64,000 bases of DNA from Jejubacter sp036620675 (GTDB lineage: Bacteria; Pseudomonadota; Gammaproteobacteria; Enterobacterales; Enterobacteriaceae). The DNA lies in assembly GCA_036620675.1 (NCBI GenBank), contig JAZHEE010000008.1, one strand, 5' to 3'. The position numbers and the translations under genes were made by a program. Below, in pieces: positions 16,725 through 25,482 of this stretch; position 1 is the first letter of the stretch; every line of letters begins with the position of its first letter. The notes under the pieces were generated by a model. The model was not told the origin of the DNA and did not search any database. It was given only the letters and a program-made list of their open reading frames with translations.

Positions 16725-18104
16725 GTGGCGAAAGCGGCAAAACGCGCATTTGTCTGTAATGAGTGCGGCGCGGACTTTCCGCGCTGGCAGGGGCAGTGCA
16801 GCGCCTGCCATGCCTGGAATACCATTACCGAGGTGCGTATCGCCGCCTCGCCCCAGGCGGCGCGTAACGAACGCCTGAGCGGCTATGCGGGCAGTGCGGG
16901 CAGCAAGGTACAGAAACTCTCCGAGATTAGCCTGGAGTCGCTGCCGCGTTTTTCCACCGGCTTTAAAGAGTTCGACAGGGTACTGGGCGGCGGTGTGGTG
17001 CCGGGCAGCGCTATCCTTATTGGCGGTAGCCCGGGAGCCGGGAAATCAACGCTACTGTTGCAGACCATGTGTCGGCTCGCCGATCAGATGAAAACGCTGT
17101 ACGTCACCGGCGAAGAGTCCCTCCAGCAGGTGGCGATGCGTGCTCATCGGCTGGGATTACCGACCGATAACCTGAATATGCTGTCGGAAACCAGTATCGA
17201 ACAGATTTGCGAAATCGCCTCGCAGGAAGAGCCGAAGCTGATGGTGATCGACTCCATTCAGGTAATGCATATGGCGGATATTCAGTCTTCCCCCGGCAGC
17301 GTGGCGCAGGTGCGCGAAACCGCGGCTTATCTGACGCGCTTCGCCAAGACGCGCGGCGTCGCTATTATTATGGTGGGCCACGTCACTAAAGACGGCTCGC
17401 TGGCCGGGCCGAAGGTGCTGGAACACTGCATTGACTGTTCGGTATTGCTGGATGGCGACGCCGATTCCCGTTTCCGTACTCTGCGCAGCCATAAGAACCG
17501 TTTTGGCGCGGTGAACGAGCTGGGCGTCTTCGCCATGACCGAACAGGGGATGCGTGAAGTGAGCAACCCTTCGGCTATCTTCCTGAGTCGCGGCGACGAA
17601 ATTACGTCGGGCAGCTCGGTGATGGTAGTCTGGGAAGGTACCCGACCGCTGCTGGTGGAGATCCAGGCGCTGGTGGATCAGTCGATGATGTCGAATCCCC
17701 GACGTGTTGCGGTGGGGCTGGAACAGAACCGGCTGGCGATTTTGCTGGCGGTGCTGCATCGTCACGGCGGCTTGCAGATGGCGGATCAGGATGTCTTCGT
17801 TAACGTGGTGGGCGGGGTTAAGGTCATGGAAACCAGTGCCGATCTGGCGCTGCTGCTGGCGATGGTTTCCAGCCTGCGCGATCGCCCGCTGCCGAAGGAT
17901 CTGGTGGTGTTTGGTGAGGTGGGGCTGGCCGGTGAGATTCGCCCCGTGCCTAGCGGCCAGGAGCGTATTTTCGAAGCGGCCCGTCACGGTTTTCGCCGCG
18001 CTATTGTCCCCCAGGCTAATGTGCCGAAGAAGCCGCCGGAGGGGATGCAGGTATTCGGCGTGAAGAAGCTTTCGGACGCGTTGGCCGTTTTTGACGATCT
18101 GTAA
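16725..18104 (+). CDS. radA: DNA repair protein RadA (RecA-like branch-migration ATPase)
   Basis: RadA is a RecA-related, DnaB-type ATPase that processes recombination intermediates and drives branch migration. The 459-residue protein has an N-terminal four-cysteine zinc finger (C11, C14, C25, C28), Walker A GGSPGAGKST (100-109), the RadA-specific KNRFG motif in the ATPase core, and a Lon-protease-like C-terminal domain (from about residue 290) that is proteolytically inactive. The start codon is GTG. It lies in the order serB-radA-nadR and ends 16 bp before nadR. Confidence 0.97.
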   Translation: MAKAAKRAFVCNECGADFPRWQGQCSACHAWNTITEVRIAASPQAARNERLSGYAGSAGSKVQKLSEISLESLPRFSTGFKEFDRVLGGGVVPGSAILIGGSPGAGKSTLLLQTMCRLADQMKTLYVTGEESLQQVAMRAHRLGLPTDNLNMLSETSIEQICEIASQEEPKLMVIDSIQVMHMADIQSSPGSVAQVRETAAYLTRFAKTRGVAIIMVGHVTKDGSLAGPKVLEHCIDCSVLLDGDADSRFRTLRSHKNRFGAVNELGVFAMTEQGMREVSNPSAIFLSRGDEITSGSSVMVVWEGTRPLLVEIQALVDQSMMSNPRRVAVGLEQNRLAILLAVLHRHGGLQMADQDVFVNVVGGVKVMETSADLALLLAMVSSLRDRPLPKDLVVFGEVGLAGEIRPVPSGQERIFEAARHGFRRAIVPQANVPKKPPEGMQVFGVKKLSDALAVFDDL

Positions 18105-18120
18105 TTCTGGAGCCCGTATT

Positions 18121-19356
18121 ATGTCGTCATTCGACTACCTGAAGACCGCCATCCGCCAGAAGGGCTGTACTTTGCAGCAGGTGGCGGAAGCCAGCGGCAT
18201 GACCAAGGGGTACCTCAGCCAGTTGCTGAACGCCAAAATTAAAAGCCCCAGCGCCCGCAAGCTGGAAGCGCTGCATCGCTTTCTGGGGCTGGAATACCCT
18301 CTGAAGCCTAAACGCATTGGAGTGGTGTTCGGTAAGTTTTACCCGCTGCATACCGGTCATATCTATCTTATCCAGCGGGCCTGTAGCCAGGTGGATGAGC
18401 TGCATATCATTATGGGTTATGACGAAACCCGCGATCGGACGTTGTTCGAGGCCAGCGCTATGTCTCAGCAGCCTACTATCAGCGATCGGCTGCGCTGGTT
18501 GCTCCAGACCTTTAAGTATCAGAAAAATATTCATATTCATCCCTTTAACGAAGAGGGGATGGAGCCTTATCCCTATGGCTGGGATGTATGGAGTCGCGGC
18601 ATTAAGCAGTTTATGGCCGAGAAAGGGATCCTGCCAGACCGGATCTACACCTCGGAAGAAACTGATGCGCCGCAATATCTGGAGCATCTGGGCATTGAAA
18701 CCGTGCTGGTGGATCCCCGGCGTACCTTTATGAATATCAGTGGCGCACGGATCCGTGAGAATCCGTTCCGCTACTGGGAATATATTCCCACCGAGGTGAA
18801 GCCTTTCTTTGTGCGCACGGTGGCGATTCTGGGCGGGGAATCAAGCGGTAAGTCGACGCTGGTCAATAAGCTGGCCAATATCTTTAATACCACCAGCGCC
18901 TGGGAGTACGGGCGGGAGTATGTATTATCTCACCTGGGGGGAGATGAGATGGCGCTTCAGTATTCCGATTACGATAAAATCGCCCTTGGCCACGCCCAGT
19001 ACATTGATTTTGCGGTGAAGTACGCCAATAAGGTGGCCTTTATCGATACCGATTTTGTTTCAACCCAGGCCTTCTGCGTGCGCTATGAAGGGCGCGAACA
19101 TCCTTTCGTGCAGGCGCTGATTGACGAATATCGCTTCGATCTGGTGATCCTGCTGGAAAACAATACCCCCTGGGTCGCCGATGGCTTACGTAGTCTGGGC
19201 AGTCCGGAGGATCGGGCTGCGTTTCAGGCGCTGCTGGTGTCGATGCTCAAAGAGAACGATATTGAGTATGTGCTGGTAGAGGAGTCGGACTACGACGCAC
19301 GCTTCCTGCGCTGCGTGGAGCTGGTGAAGCAGTTGATGGGCGAAGCTGAAGAGTGA
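18121..19356 (+). CDS. nadR: NadR: NAD repressor, NMN adenylyltransferase and ribosylnicotinamide kinase
   Basis: NadR has three functions. An N-terminal helix-turn-helix domain (residues 1-60, TLQQVAEASGMTKGYLSQLL) represses NAD synthesis genes. A central nucleotidyltransferase domain with GKFYPLHTGH (71-80) and the ISGARIRENP motif follows. The C-terminal ribosylnicotinamide kinase has the P-loop GGESSGKST (238-246). The protein is 411 residues. The ATG at 18121 has GGAGCCCGTATT upstream. Its end runs straight into a hairpin cluster. Confidence 0.97.
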   Translation: MSSFDYLKTAIRQKGCTLQQVAEASGMTKGYLSQLLNAKIKSPSARKLEALHRFLGLEYPLKPKRIGVVFGKFYPLHTGHIYLIQRACSQVDELHIIMGYDETRDRTLFEASAMSQQPTISDRLRWLLQTFKYQKNIHIHPFNEEGMEPYPYGWDVWSRGIKQFMAEKGILPDRIYTSEETDAPQYLEHLGIETVLVDPRRTFMNISGARIRENPFRYWEYIPTEVKPFFVRTVAILGGESSGKSTLVNKLANIFNTTSAWEYGREYVLSHLGGDEMALQYSDYDKIALGHAQYIDFAVKYANKVAFIDTDFVSTQAFCVRYEGREHPFVQALIDEYRFDLVILLENNTPWVADGLRSLGSPEDRAAFQALLVSMLKENDIEYVLVEESDYDARFLRCVELVKQLMGEAEE

Positions 19357-19359
19357 AAA

Positions 19360-19545
19360 AAGAGGCGCCGACGGCGCCTCTTCAGGTTGATGATAAAGAG
19401 GGAAAAACGTGGTTTTTCCCTCTTTATGGTTATCAGGCGAAAATCAATGAATTGATTTTCCTTGTTTATTTTTCTGGTGATTCTGGCCGAACGCGTTCGG
19501 CCCAGGTCGGTCATCAGTCCGAAGAGGCGCCACCGGCGCCTCTTC
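19360..19545. repeat. Hairpin array between convergent nadR and ettA
   Basis: Five perfect or near-perfect stem-loops fill this gap. The first is AAGAGGCGCC/GGCGCCTCTT (19360-19382); on the minus strand it is followed by T6, so it can terminate ettA. The second is a 15-bp stem, ATAAAGAGGGAAAAA/TTTTTCCCTCTTTAT (19393-19427). The third is GAAAATCAAT/ATTGATTTTC (19439-19460), and the fourth is the 18-bp palindrome GGCCGAACGCGTTCGGCC (19485-19502). The fifth, GAAGAGGCGCC/GGCGCCTCTTC (19521-19545), is a near-copy of the first. At least the outer ones are likely terminators. Confidence 0.8.
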
Positions 19546-19552
19546 TGCTTGA

Positions 19553-21223
19553 TTAGCGGGCGGTGATTCGTTTGTACTTGATGCGTTTCGGCTCCAGTGC
19601 TTCGGCGCCGAGGGTACGCTTCTTGTACTCTTCGTATTCGGTGAAGTTGCCTTCGAAGAACTCTACTTTCCCTTCGTCCTGGTAGTCCAGAATATGGGTG
19701 GCGATACGGTCGAGGAACCAGCGGTCGTGCGAGATGACCATGGCGCAGCCGGGGAATTCCAGCAGGGCGTTTTCCAGCGCGCGCAGGGTTTCCACATCCA
19801 GATCGTTGGTCGGTTCGTCGAGCAGCAGCATATTGCCGCCAACCTGTAAAAGTTTCGCCAGATGCAGACGTCCGCGCTCGCCACCGGAAAGTTCGCCGAC
19901 GCGTTTGCCCTGATCGGTGCCTTTAAAGTTAAAGCGGCCGACGTAGGCGCGGCTTGGCAGTTCGAAGTTGCCGATCTTCATGATATCGAGACCGCCAGAG
20001 ACCTCTTCCCAGACCGTTTTCTTGTCGTCCATCGCGTCGCGGAACTGCTCTACGGCGGCGATCTTCACGGTGTCGCCCAGGGTGATAGCGCCGGAATCCG
20101 GCTGTTCAGCTCCGGTTATCATCCTGAACAGGGTCGATTTACCGGCGCCGTTCGGGCCGATGATCCCCACGATCGCCCCTTTGGGGATCGAGAACGACAG
20201 ATCGTCGATAAGCACGCGATCGCCGTAGGATTTAGTGAGGTTAGCCACTTCCAGTACCTTATCGCCCAGGCGCGGTCCGGGTGGGATAAACAGTTCGCTG
20301 GTTTCGTTACGCTTCTGGTATTCGGCGCTGTTAAGCTCCTCGAAGCGGGCCAGACGGGCCTTGCCTTTAGACTGGCGCCCTTTGGTGCCCTGACGCACCC
20401 ACTCCAGCTCTTTCTCAATAGATTTGCGACGGGCGGCTTCCTGAGAAGCTTCCTGGGCCAGACGCCTCTCTTTCTGCTCCAGCCAGGAGGAGTAGTTGCC
20501 TTCCCACGGAATCCCTTCCCCGCGATCCAGCTCCAGGATCCAGCCAGCGACGTTGTCGAGGAAGTAACGATCGTGGGTAATCGCGACCACGGTGCCTTCG
20601 AAGTCGTGCAGGAAGCGTTCCAGCCAGGCGACGGATTCGGCATCCAGGTGGTTGGTCGGTTCATCCAGCAGCAGCATGTCCGGCTTTTCGAGCAGCAGGC
20701 GGCACAGCGCTACGCGGCGGCGCTCACCGCCGGAAAGGTTAGCGATTTTGGCATCCCATTCCGGCAGGCGCAGCGCATCGGCGGCGCGCTCCAGTTGGAT
20801 GTTCAGGTTATGACCGTCGTGAGCCTGGATAATGGCTTCCAGCTCGCCCTGCTCCTTCGCCAGTTTGTCGAAGTCGGCGTCCGGATCGGCATAGGCGGCG
20901 TAAACTTCATCCAGGCGGGTCAGGGCGTTTTTCACCTCGGCGACCGCTTCTTCAACGGCTTCGCGCACCGTCTGCTCTGGATTAAGCTGCGGCTCCTGGG
21001 GCAGGTAGCCTATCCTAATGCCGGGCTGCGGACGGGCTTCGCCTTCGATATCGGTATCGATACCCGCCATAATGCGCAGCAGGGTGGATTTACCGGCGCC
21101 GTTCAGGCCCAGTACGCCGATCTTGGCTCCGGGGAAAAAGCTCAGGGAGATGTTCTTTAGAATATGGCGTTTCGGCGGCACCACTTTGCCGACGCGATGC
21201 ATGGTATAAACGAATTGAGCCAC
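19553..21223 (-). CDS. ettA: Energy-dependent translational throttle protein EttA (ABC-F)
   Basis: EttA is a soluble ABC-F ATPase that binds the ribosomal E site and gates entry into elongation according to ATP/ADP ratio. The 556-residue protein has two ABC domains: Walker A GLNGAGKST (39-47) with LSGGERRRVA, and GPNGAGKST with LSGGERGRLH. Each has an LLLDEPTN Walker B. The arm and the charged linker EEGxxKQSKGKARLARFEEL-type region between the domains are present. There is no membrane segment. It is convergent with nadR and is followed by a terminator-grade hairpin. Confidence 0.98.
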   Translation of the reverse strand: MAQFVYTMHRVGKVVPPKRHILKNISLSFFPGAKIGVLGLNGAGKSTLLRIMAGIDTDIEGEARPQPGIRIGYLPQEPQLNPEQTVREAVEEAVAEVKNALTRLDEVYAAYADPDADFDKLAKEQGELEAIIQAHDGHNLNIQLERAADALRLPEWDAKIANLSGGERRRVALCRLLLEKPDMLLLDEPTNHLDAESVAWLERFLHDFEGTVVAITHDRYFLDNVAGWILELDRGEGIPWEGNYSSWLEQKERRLAQEASQEAARRKSIEKELEWVRQGTKGRQSKGKARLARFEELNSAEYQKRNETSELFIPPGPRLGDKVLEVANLTKSYGDRVLIDDLSFSIPKGAIVGIIGPNGAGKSTLFRMITGAEQPDSGAITLGDTVKIAAVEQFRDAMDDKKTVWEEVSGGLDIMKIGNFELPSRAYVGRFNFKGTDQGKRVGELSGGERGRLHLAKLLQVGGNMLLLDEPTNDLDVETLRALENALLEFPGCAMVISHDRWFLDRIATHILDYQDEGKVEFFEGNFTEYEEYKKRTLGAEALEPKRIKYKRITAR

Positions 21224-21321
21224 GTTGCGACTTCGCCTCTTTTATCGTAGTAAATGGTTAGTCTTAATGGCGAAGTGTAGCCTTTTTCACGTCTTAATCC
21301 CAGATGTGGGGTGAATGGGAT

Positions 21322-21522
21322 TTAGCCATATCTATAACGGTATGCGCTGAGTCTGTGGTTGAACGAAAAATCTATGTGGCAGGTATAGGCAGTGTGGACT
21401 ATCGCATATGAGGATCGAGAATCCATTATTTCCTGTACAATTACCCTGGCTATAATCTTTCTTATTTTTTGTGTATTTACACCGTTGAGGCTTGGTTTCA
21501 AGGCTTTCCGTTTTATTCGCAA
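21322..21522 (-). CDS. Doubtful 66-residue reading frame
   Basis: A TTG-started frame begins just after the stop of the DUF4225-like remnant and runs in the same direction. The product is basic at its N-terminus and has no motif I recognise. The region is AT-rich compared with its neighbours, which suggests acquired DNA. It may be spurious; I list it only because the interval is otherwise empty. Confidence 0.15.
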   Translation of the reverse strand: MRIKRKALKPSLNGVNTQKIRKIIARVIVQEIMDSRSSYAIVHTAYTCHIDFSFNHRLSAYRYRYG

Positions 21523-21525
21523 AAA

Positions 21526-21790
21526 CTAGTTTTGGATGCGATTGTCGTATAGCGATTTAAGCGCCATTGAATCGTTGTAAATTTCTACACCTAACTCAAA
21601 GCGACTCATATTTTTAATGCCTCTTACATAGTCAGTATTGAGGTAGTGGAACAAACGCCTGGCTTCTGGTTTGCGGATCAAACGTATGATTCCGTAGGCT
21701 GATAGCAACAGATCCATGCCACTGTAGGCTGCTTCACCGGTTTTCGCGTCAAACCCTAAAAATTCTGCACCTGCAATATAGCTCTTCTTT
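21526..21790 (-). pseudogene. 5'-truncated gene, C-terminal part of a DUF4225-like protein
   Basis: Read on the minus strand, an open frame ends at 21526 with a tail containing GMDLLLSAYGIIRLIRKPEA, a tyrosine-rich LFHYLNTDYVRGIKNMS segment and EIYNDSMALKSLYD. The pattern resembles, from memory, the C-termini of DUF4225 proteins of enterobacteria. The frame continues upstream of its only internal ATG (21717) through KKSYIAGAEFLGFDAKTGEA without a start, then runs into the repeat mosaic near 21790. The N-terminal part is missing. It is likely a remnant of an acquired gene cut by repeat insertion. Family assignment is tentative. Confidence 0.55.
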
Positions 21791-21791
21791 A

Positions 21792-22957
21792 TCCGCCAGC
21801 CGGACGGGGCGGGTGTGACGATACCTCTGTGTGCCGCACGCCCTCAGCCCGACGTCCTGTCGGGCTGACCCTGGCAGCCGTGAATACTCCGGCGATTTTC
21901 AGGACGGAGAGTGTCACCGCCCTGAATCTTCCGCCTGAATTCATCTGAAAGAGCAGACTGAAGCGACGAGGGGGTAGCCTCCCGGCCCGTTCACCCGCGG
22001 TGGATTAACAGAGAAGCAGTTGCCTGAAGTGAACGGAATGGCTTGCTGCATCATCATATTCTGCCCAGTTGCTTTTCAGATGAAGGCTGGGGCGGCGGTT
22101 GTAGTACGTGATCATGCCGGTTTCGCTATTTCTGCACCAGTGCCGTGTTCTGAAAGAATATGCCGCGCTGGCGGAGGTTCCGTTCACCTTAAGGGTATTT
22201 TTATATGTCGGTTTCGGAACCGGTGAACGGGCCAGGGGCTCAAATGCCGCCCCTGACAACCCGGCTTTCCGGCGTGAAAATCGCCGCTGTCGCGGGCCCC
22301 TGCGTATTCCCGCCAGCCGGACGGGTCGGGCGTGACGGCACCTCCGTGTGCCGCACGCCCTCAGCCCGACGTCCTGTCGGGCTGACCCTGGCAGCCGTGA
22401 ATACTCCGGCGATTTTCAGGACGGAGTGTCACCGCCTTTAATCTTCTGCCCTGATTAACAGCAAAGAATGGTGCTGGTCGCTTTTGAGCGCCCCGTCTGA
22501 AGCGACGAGGGTGTAGCCTCCCGGCTTAAAAAACGCCGCAGCGTTCACGCAGGGCCGGAGGAGCGACAGGATGTCGCGACAGGGCGAGGTCGCCATGGAT
22601 GGCGACTCTTGCCCGTTCCGAAAAGCCCGGAGTGATAAGCGAAGGGGCCCCGAAGGGCGTTTTTTACCGCCGGGGAGCCCGGGTTGTCAGGGGAGCGGCG
22701 ACTGAGCCCCCTGGCCCGTTCACCCGCGGTGGATTAACAGAGAAGCAATTACGCAAAGTGAGCGGAACACCCGTCGCATCATCATATTCTGCCGCTTTTG
22801 TTCTGAAACCGGGCGCCGGAGCTGTCTATACCCCTCACCCCGGACCGTACACACCCTGAAGGGAGAGGGAGTTTCTCTCTACTCACTGGCGGTGAATTAG
22901 CGGAGAAGCAGGAACCCAAAGTGAACGGAACACCCGCTGCATCATCATATTCTGTCG
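21792..22957. repeat. Mosaic of direct and inverted repeats between ettA and slt
   Basis: Unit A, about 125 bp, occurs at 21792-21921 and 22309-22436 in the same orientation with few differences; its core contains a CAGCCCGAC/GTCGGGCTG hairpin. Unit B, about 80 bp (from GGCCCGTTCACCCGCGG to GCATCATCATATTCTG), occurs at 21984-22065, 22713-22794 and, diverged, at 22881-22957. A diverged inverted B copy extends over 22140-22240. An inverted pair, 22222-22274 and 22668-22723, flanks the second A unit. The string GAAGCGACGAGG-GTAGCCTCCCGG recurs near 21960 and 22500. Frames within it are short and look spurious. No transposase is present. Confidence 0.85.
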
Positions 22958-23155
22958 GTTTTTTGTTTCCGCTTTCGAACACTCCACGCTAATCCGCGAT
23001 GAACCTTTTTTATTGGGGAAATTTTCCTGAATCTAAGTAAAAAAGTGTCCGTAACGTGGCGCAACCTTGTGCGCCTGGTTAGCATGAACAAAGGTGAAAA
23101 ATTTTAAGGCGGCATGAAGCTGCGGTTAATAACGTTGATTACGTGAGGAATTCTT

Positions 23156-25093
23156 GTGGGAAAAGCTAAACAGGCCGTCTGGTCATTGCTGGCGGCAGGA
23201 GTGTGTCTGGTGAGCCTGAGCCAGGCGGCGCGGGCGGATTCGCTGGATGAGCAGCGCAGCCGCTATTCACAGATCAAGCAGGCGTGGGACAACCGGCAGA
23301 TGGATGTGGTGGCACAACTGATGCCTGGCCTGCGTGATTACCCACTCTATCCCTACCTTGAATATCGCCAGATTACCGACTCCCTGAAAAACGAACCGGC
23401 CGTCACTGTTAAGCAGTTTATTCAAAAATACCCAACGCTGCCGGTGGCGCGAAGCCTGAAAACACGCTACGTCAATGAGCTGGCGCGCCGCGAAGACTGG
23501 CGTGGTCTGCTGGCGTTCAGCCCTGAGGAGCCGCGCGGTATTGAAGCCCAGTGCAATTATTACTACGCGAAGTGGAACACCGGGCAGGCGCAGCAGGCCT
23601 GGCAGGGGGCGAAAGCGCTGTGGTTGACCGGCAAGAGCCGACCCAATGCCTGCGACAAACTGTTTTCCGCGTGGCGTTCATCCGGCCAGCAGAGTCCGGA
23701 AGCTTACCTTGAGCGGATTCGTCTGGCGATGAAGGCGGGCGATACCGGACTGGTAACTTATCTGGCGCGGGAGATGCCTGCCGATTATCAAACTATCTCC
23801 AGCGCTATTATCTCCCTTGCCAATAACCCGAATGACGTACTGACTTTCGCCCGTAGTGTTGCACCCACCAACTTTACCCGCCAGATGGCGGCTGCTGCGT
23901 TTGAACGCGTGGCGCGGCAGGACGCGGAAAATGCCCGCCTGATGATCCCTTCACTGGTGCAGGCCCAGAAGCTGGATGAGGCTCAGCAGCAGGAACTGAA
24001 GGAGGCCGTGGCCTGGCGCATGATGGGTAATGACGTTACCGATGAACAGGGGCGCTGGCGTGATGACGTGATTATGCGTTCCGATTCCACATCGTTGCTG
24101 GAACGCCGGGTGCGTATGGCATTGGGTACTGGCGACAGGCGCGGCCTGAATACCTGGCTGGCGCGCCTGCCGATGGATGCTAAAGAAAAGGATGAATGGC
24201 GCTACTGGCAGGCCGATCTGCTGCTGGAGCGCGGGCGTGAGGATGAAGCCAAAGAGATTTTGCACTCGCTGATGAAAGAGCGTGGATTCTATCCGATGGT
24301 GGCGGCCCAGCGTCTGGGCGAAGACTACCAACTGCGTATCGATAAAGCCCCATCGGTGAACGGCTCTCTGGTTCAGGGGGCGGAGATGGCCCGGGTTAGG
24401 GAGTTGATGTACTGGGGGCTGGATAACACAGCGCGCGGCGAGTGGGCGAATCTGGTTGGCAGCCGTACGGCATCGGAACAGGCGGGGCTTGCACACTATG
24501 CGCTGGAGCGCGGCTGGTGGGATCTTAGCGTACAGGCCACCATCGCCGGTAAGCTGTGGAATCATCTGGAAGAACGGTTCCCGCTGGCCTGGCAGTCCAC
24601 TTTCGAGCGCTATACCCGCGGCAAAGGCATCAGCAGCAGTTATGCGATGGCGATAGCCCGTCAGGAGAGCGCATGGAATCCGAAGGTACGTTCGCCGGTT
24701 GGCGCCACGGGGCTAATGCAGATTATGCCCGCCACCGCCAGTCATACGGTGCAGATGAACGGAATTTCAGGCTACAGTGGCAGCAGCCAACTGCTCGATC
24801 CGGAAACCAATATCCAGATTGGTACCAGTTATCTTGAATACGTCTACCAGCAGTTTGGCAATAACCGTATCTTCTCTTCAGCGGCCTATAATGCGGGCCC
24901 GGGCCGGGTGAAAACCTGGCGTGGCAATAGCGGCGGTCGTATCAATGCGGTTGCTTTCGTCGAGAGCATTCCGTTCTCGGAAACCCGTGGCTATGTGAAG
25001 AATGTGCTGGCCTACGACGCTTATTATCGCCACTTTATGGGCGACAGCGCAGCGCAGTTGATGACTGATGCCGAGTGGCAGAGTCGTTACTGA
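23156..25093 (+). CDS. slt: Soluble lytic murein transglycosylase Slt70
   Basis: Slt is a periplasmic exo-lytic transglycosylase that cleaves peptidoglycan glycan strands with formation of 1,6-anhydromuropeptides. The 645-residue precursor equals the E. coli length. It has a Sec signal peptide (residues 1-27, ending ARA), a long alpha-superhelical U and L domain, and a C-terminal lysozyme-like domain with the catalytic Glu in IARQESAWNP (about residue 505), GLMQIMPATA and AYNAGPGRV. The start is GTG at 23156 preceded by GAGGAATTCTT. It lies directly downstream of the repeat mosaic, which therefore forms its upstream region. Confidence 0.97.
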   Translation: MGKAKQAVWSLLAAGVCLVSLSQAARADSLDEQRSRYSQIKQAWDNRQMDVVAQLMPGLRDYPLYPYLEYRQITDSLKNEPAVTVKQFIQKYPTLPVARSLKTRYVNELARREDWRGLLAFSPEEPRGIEAQCNYYYAKWNTGQAQQAWQGAKALWLTGKSRPNACDKLFSAWRSSGQQSPEAYLERIRLAMKAGDTGLVTYLAREMPADYQTISSAIISLANNPNDVLTFARSVAPTNFTRQMAAAAFERVARQDAENARLMIPSLVQAQKLDEAQQQELKEAVAWRMMGNDVTDEQGRWRDDVIMRSDSTSLLERRVRMALGTGDRRGLNTWLARLPMDAKEKDEWRYWQADLLLERGREDEAKEILHSLMKERGFYPMVAAQRLGEDYQLRIDKAPSVNGSLVQGAEMARVRELMYWGLDNTARGEWANLVGSRTASEQAGLAHYALERGWWDLSVQATIAGKLWNHLEERFPLAWQSTFERYTRGKGISSSYAMAIARQESAWNPKVRSPVGATGLMQIMPATASHTVQMNGISGYSGSSQLLDPETNIQIGTSYLEYVYQQFGNNRIFSSAAYNAGPGRVKTWRGNSGGRINAVAFVESIPFSETRGYVKNVLAYDAYYRHFMGDSAAQLMTDAEWQSRY

Positions 25094-25117
25094 TCGGTGA
25101 TATTATGGTATGCTGCT

Positions 25118-25135
25118 GTACTAGTGAACGAGTAT
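25118..25135. promoter_or_regulatory. TrpR operator at the trpR promoter
   Basis: GTACTAGTGAACGAGTAT closely follows the Trp operator consensus GTACTAGTTAACTAGTAC. It covers the predicted start from a -35 TTACTG (25087) and a -10 TATGCT (25109). This supports autorepression of trpR, as established in E. coli. Confidence 0.8.
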
Positions 25136-25146
25136 GGCGGCATATC

Positions 25147-25482
25147 ATGACCCAGCAATCACCTTTTTCTTCGGATCTGAACCTCCAGCGCGACCAGGAG
25201 TGGCTACGCTTTGTCGAGCTGCTGAAGCACTCCTTTGATGACGATCTCCATTTGCCGTTACTGACGCTGCTGCTGACACCGGACGAGCGCGATGCGTTGG
25301 GCACCCGGGTGCGAATTATCGAAGAGTTGCTGCGTGGTGAAATGAGCCAGCGTGAGCTGAAAAATGAGCTTGGCGCCGGTATTGCCACTATTACCCGCGG
25401 CTCGAACAGTCTGAAATCCGCTCCACCCGAGCTGCGTGCCTGGCTGGAGCGGGCTCTGGCGTTGACCGCGCCTCAGCGATAG
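25147..25482 (+). CDS. trpR: Trp operon repressor TrpR
   Basis: TrpR is a tryptophan-activated dimeric repressor of trp, aroH, mtr and its own gene. The ATG at 25147 gives 111 residues (108 in E. coli), with the helix-turn-helix QRELKNELGAGIATITRGSNSLK and the preceding LGTRVRIIEELLRGEMS intact. A frame extension upstream would read through the operator. The 3' end overlaps convergent yjjX by 10 bp. The C-terminal tail differs from E. coli, as is common. Confidence 0.97.
   Translation: MTQQSPFSSDLNLQRDQEWLRFVELLKHSFDDDLHLPLLTLLLTPDERDALGTRVRIIEELLRGEMSQRELKNELGAGIATITRGSNSLKSAPPELRAWLERALALTAPQR

Noticed and set aside
19862..21160. 432-residue plus-strand frame over ettA
   Set aside because: It is an antisense shadow of a highly conserved ABC-F gene, caused by GC-rich codon usage.
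22205..22441. 78-residue frame covering repeat unit A
   Set aside because: The same DNA in the other A copy does not keep the frame context; it looks like read-through of a non-coding repeat. A distant resemblance to phage Ash-type small proteins could not be supported.
22599..22859. 86-residue frame in the repeat mosaic
   Set aside because: It spans module boundaries of units shared with other places, has no clear ribosome site and no recognisable domain.
21792..22957. CRISPR array
   Set aside because: Units are long, unevenly spaced and partly inverted; there are no short regular repeats with unique spacers and no cas genes.
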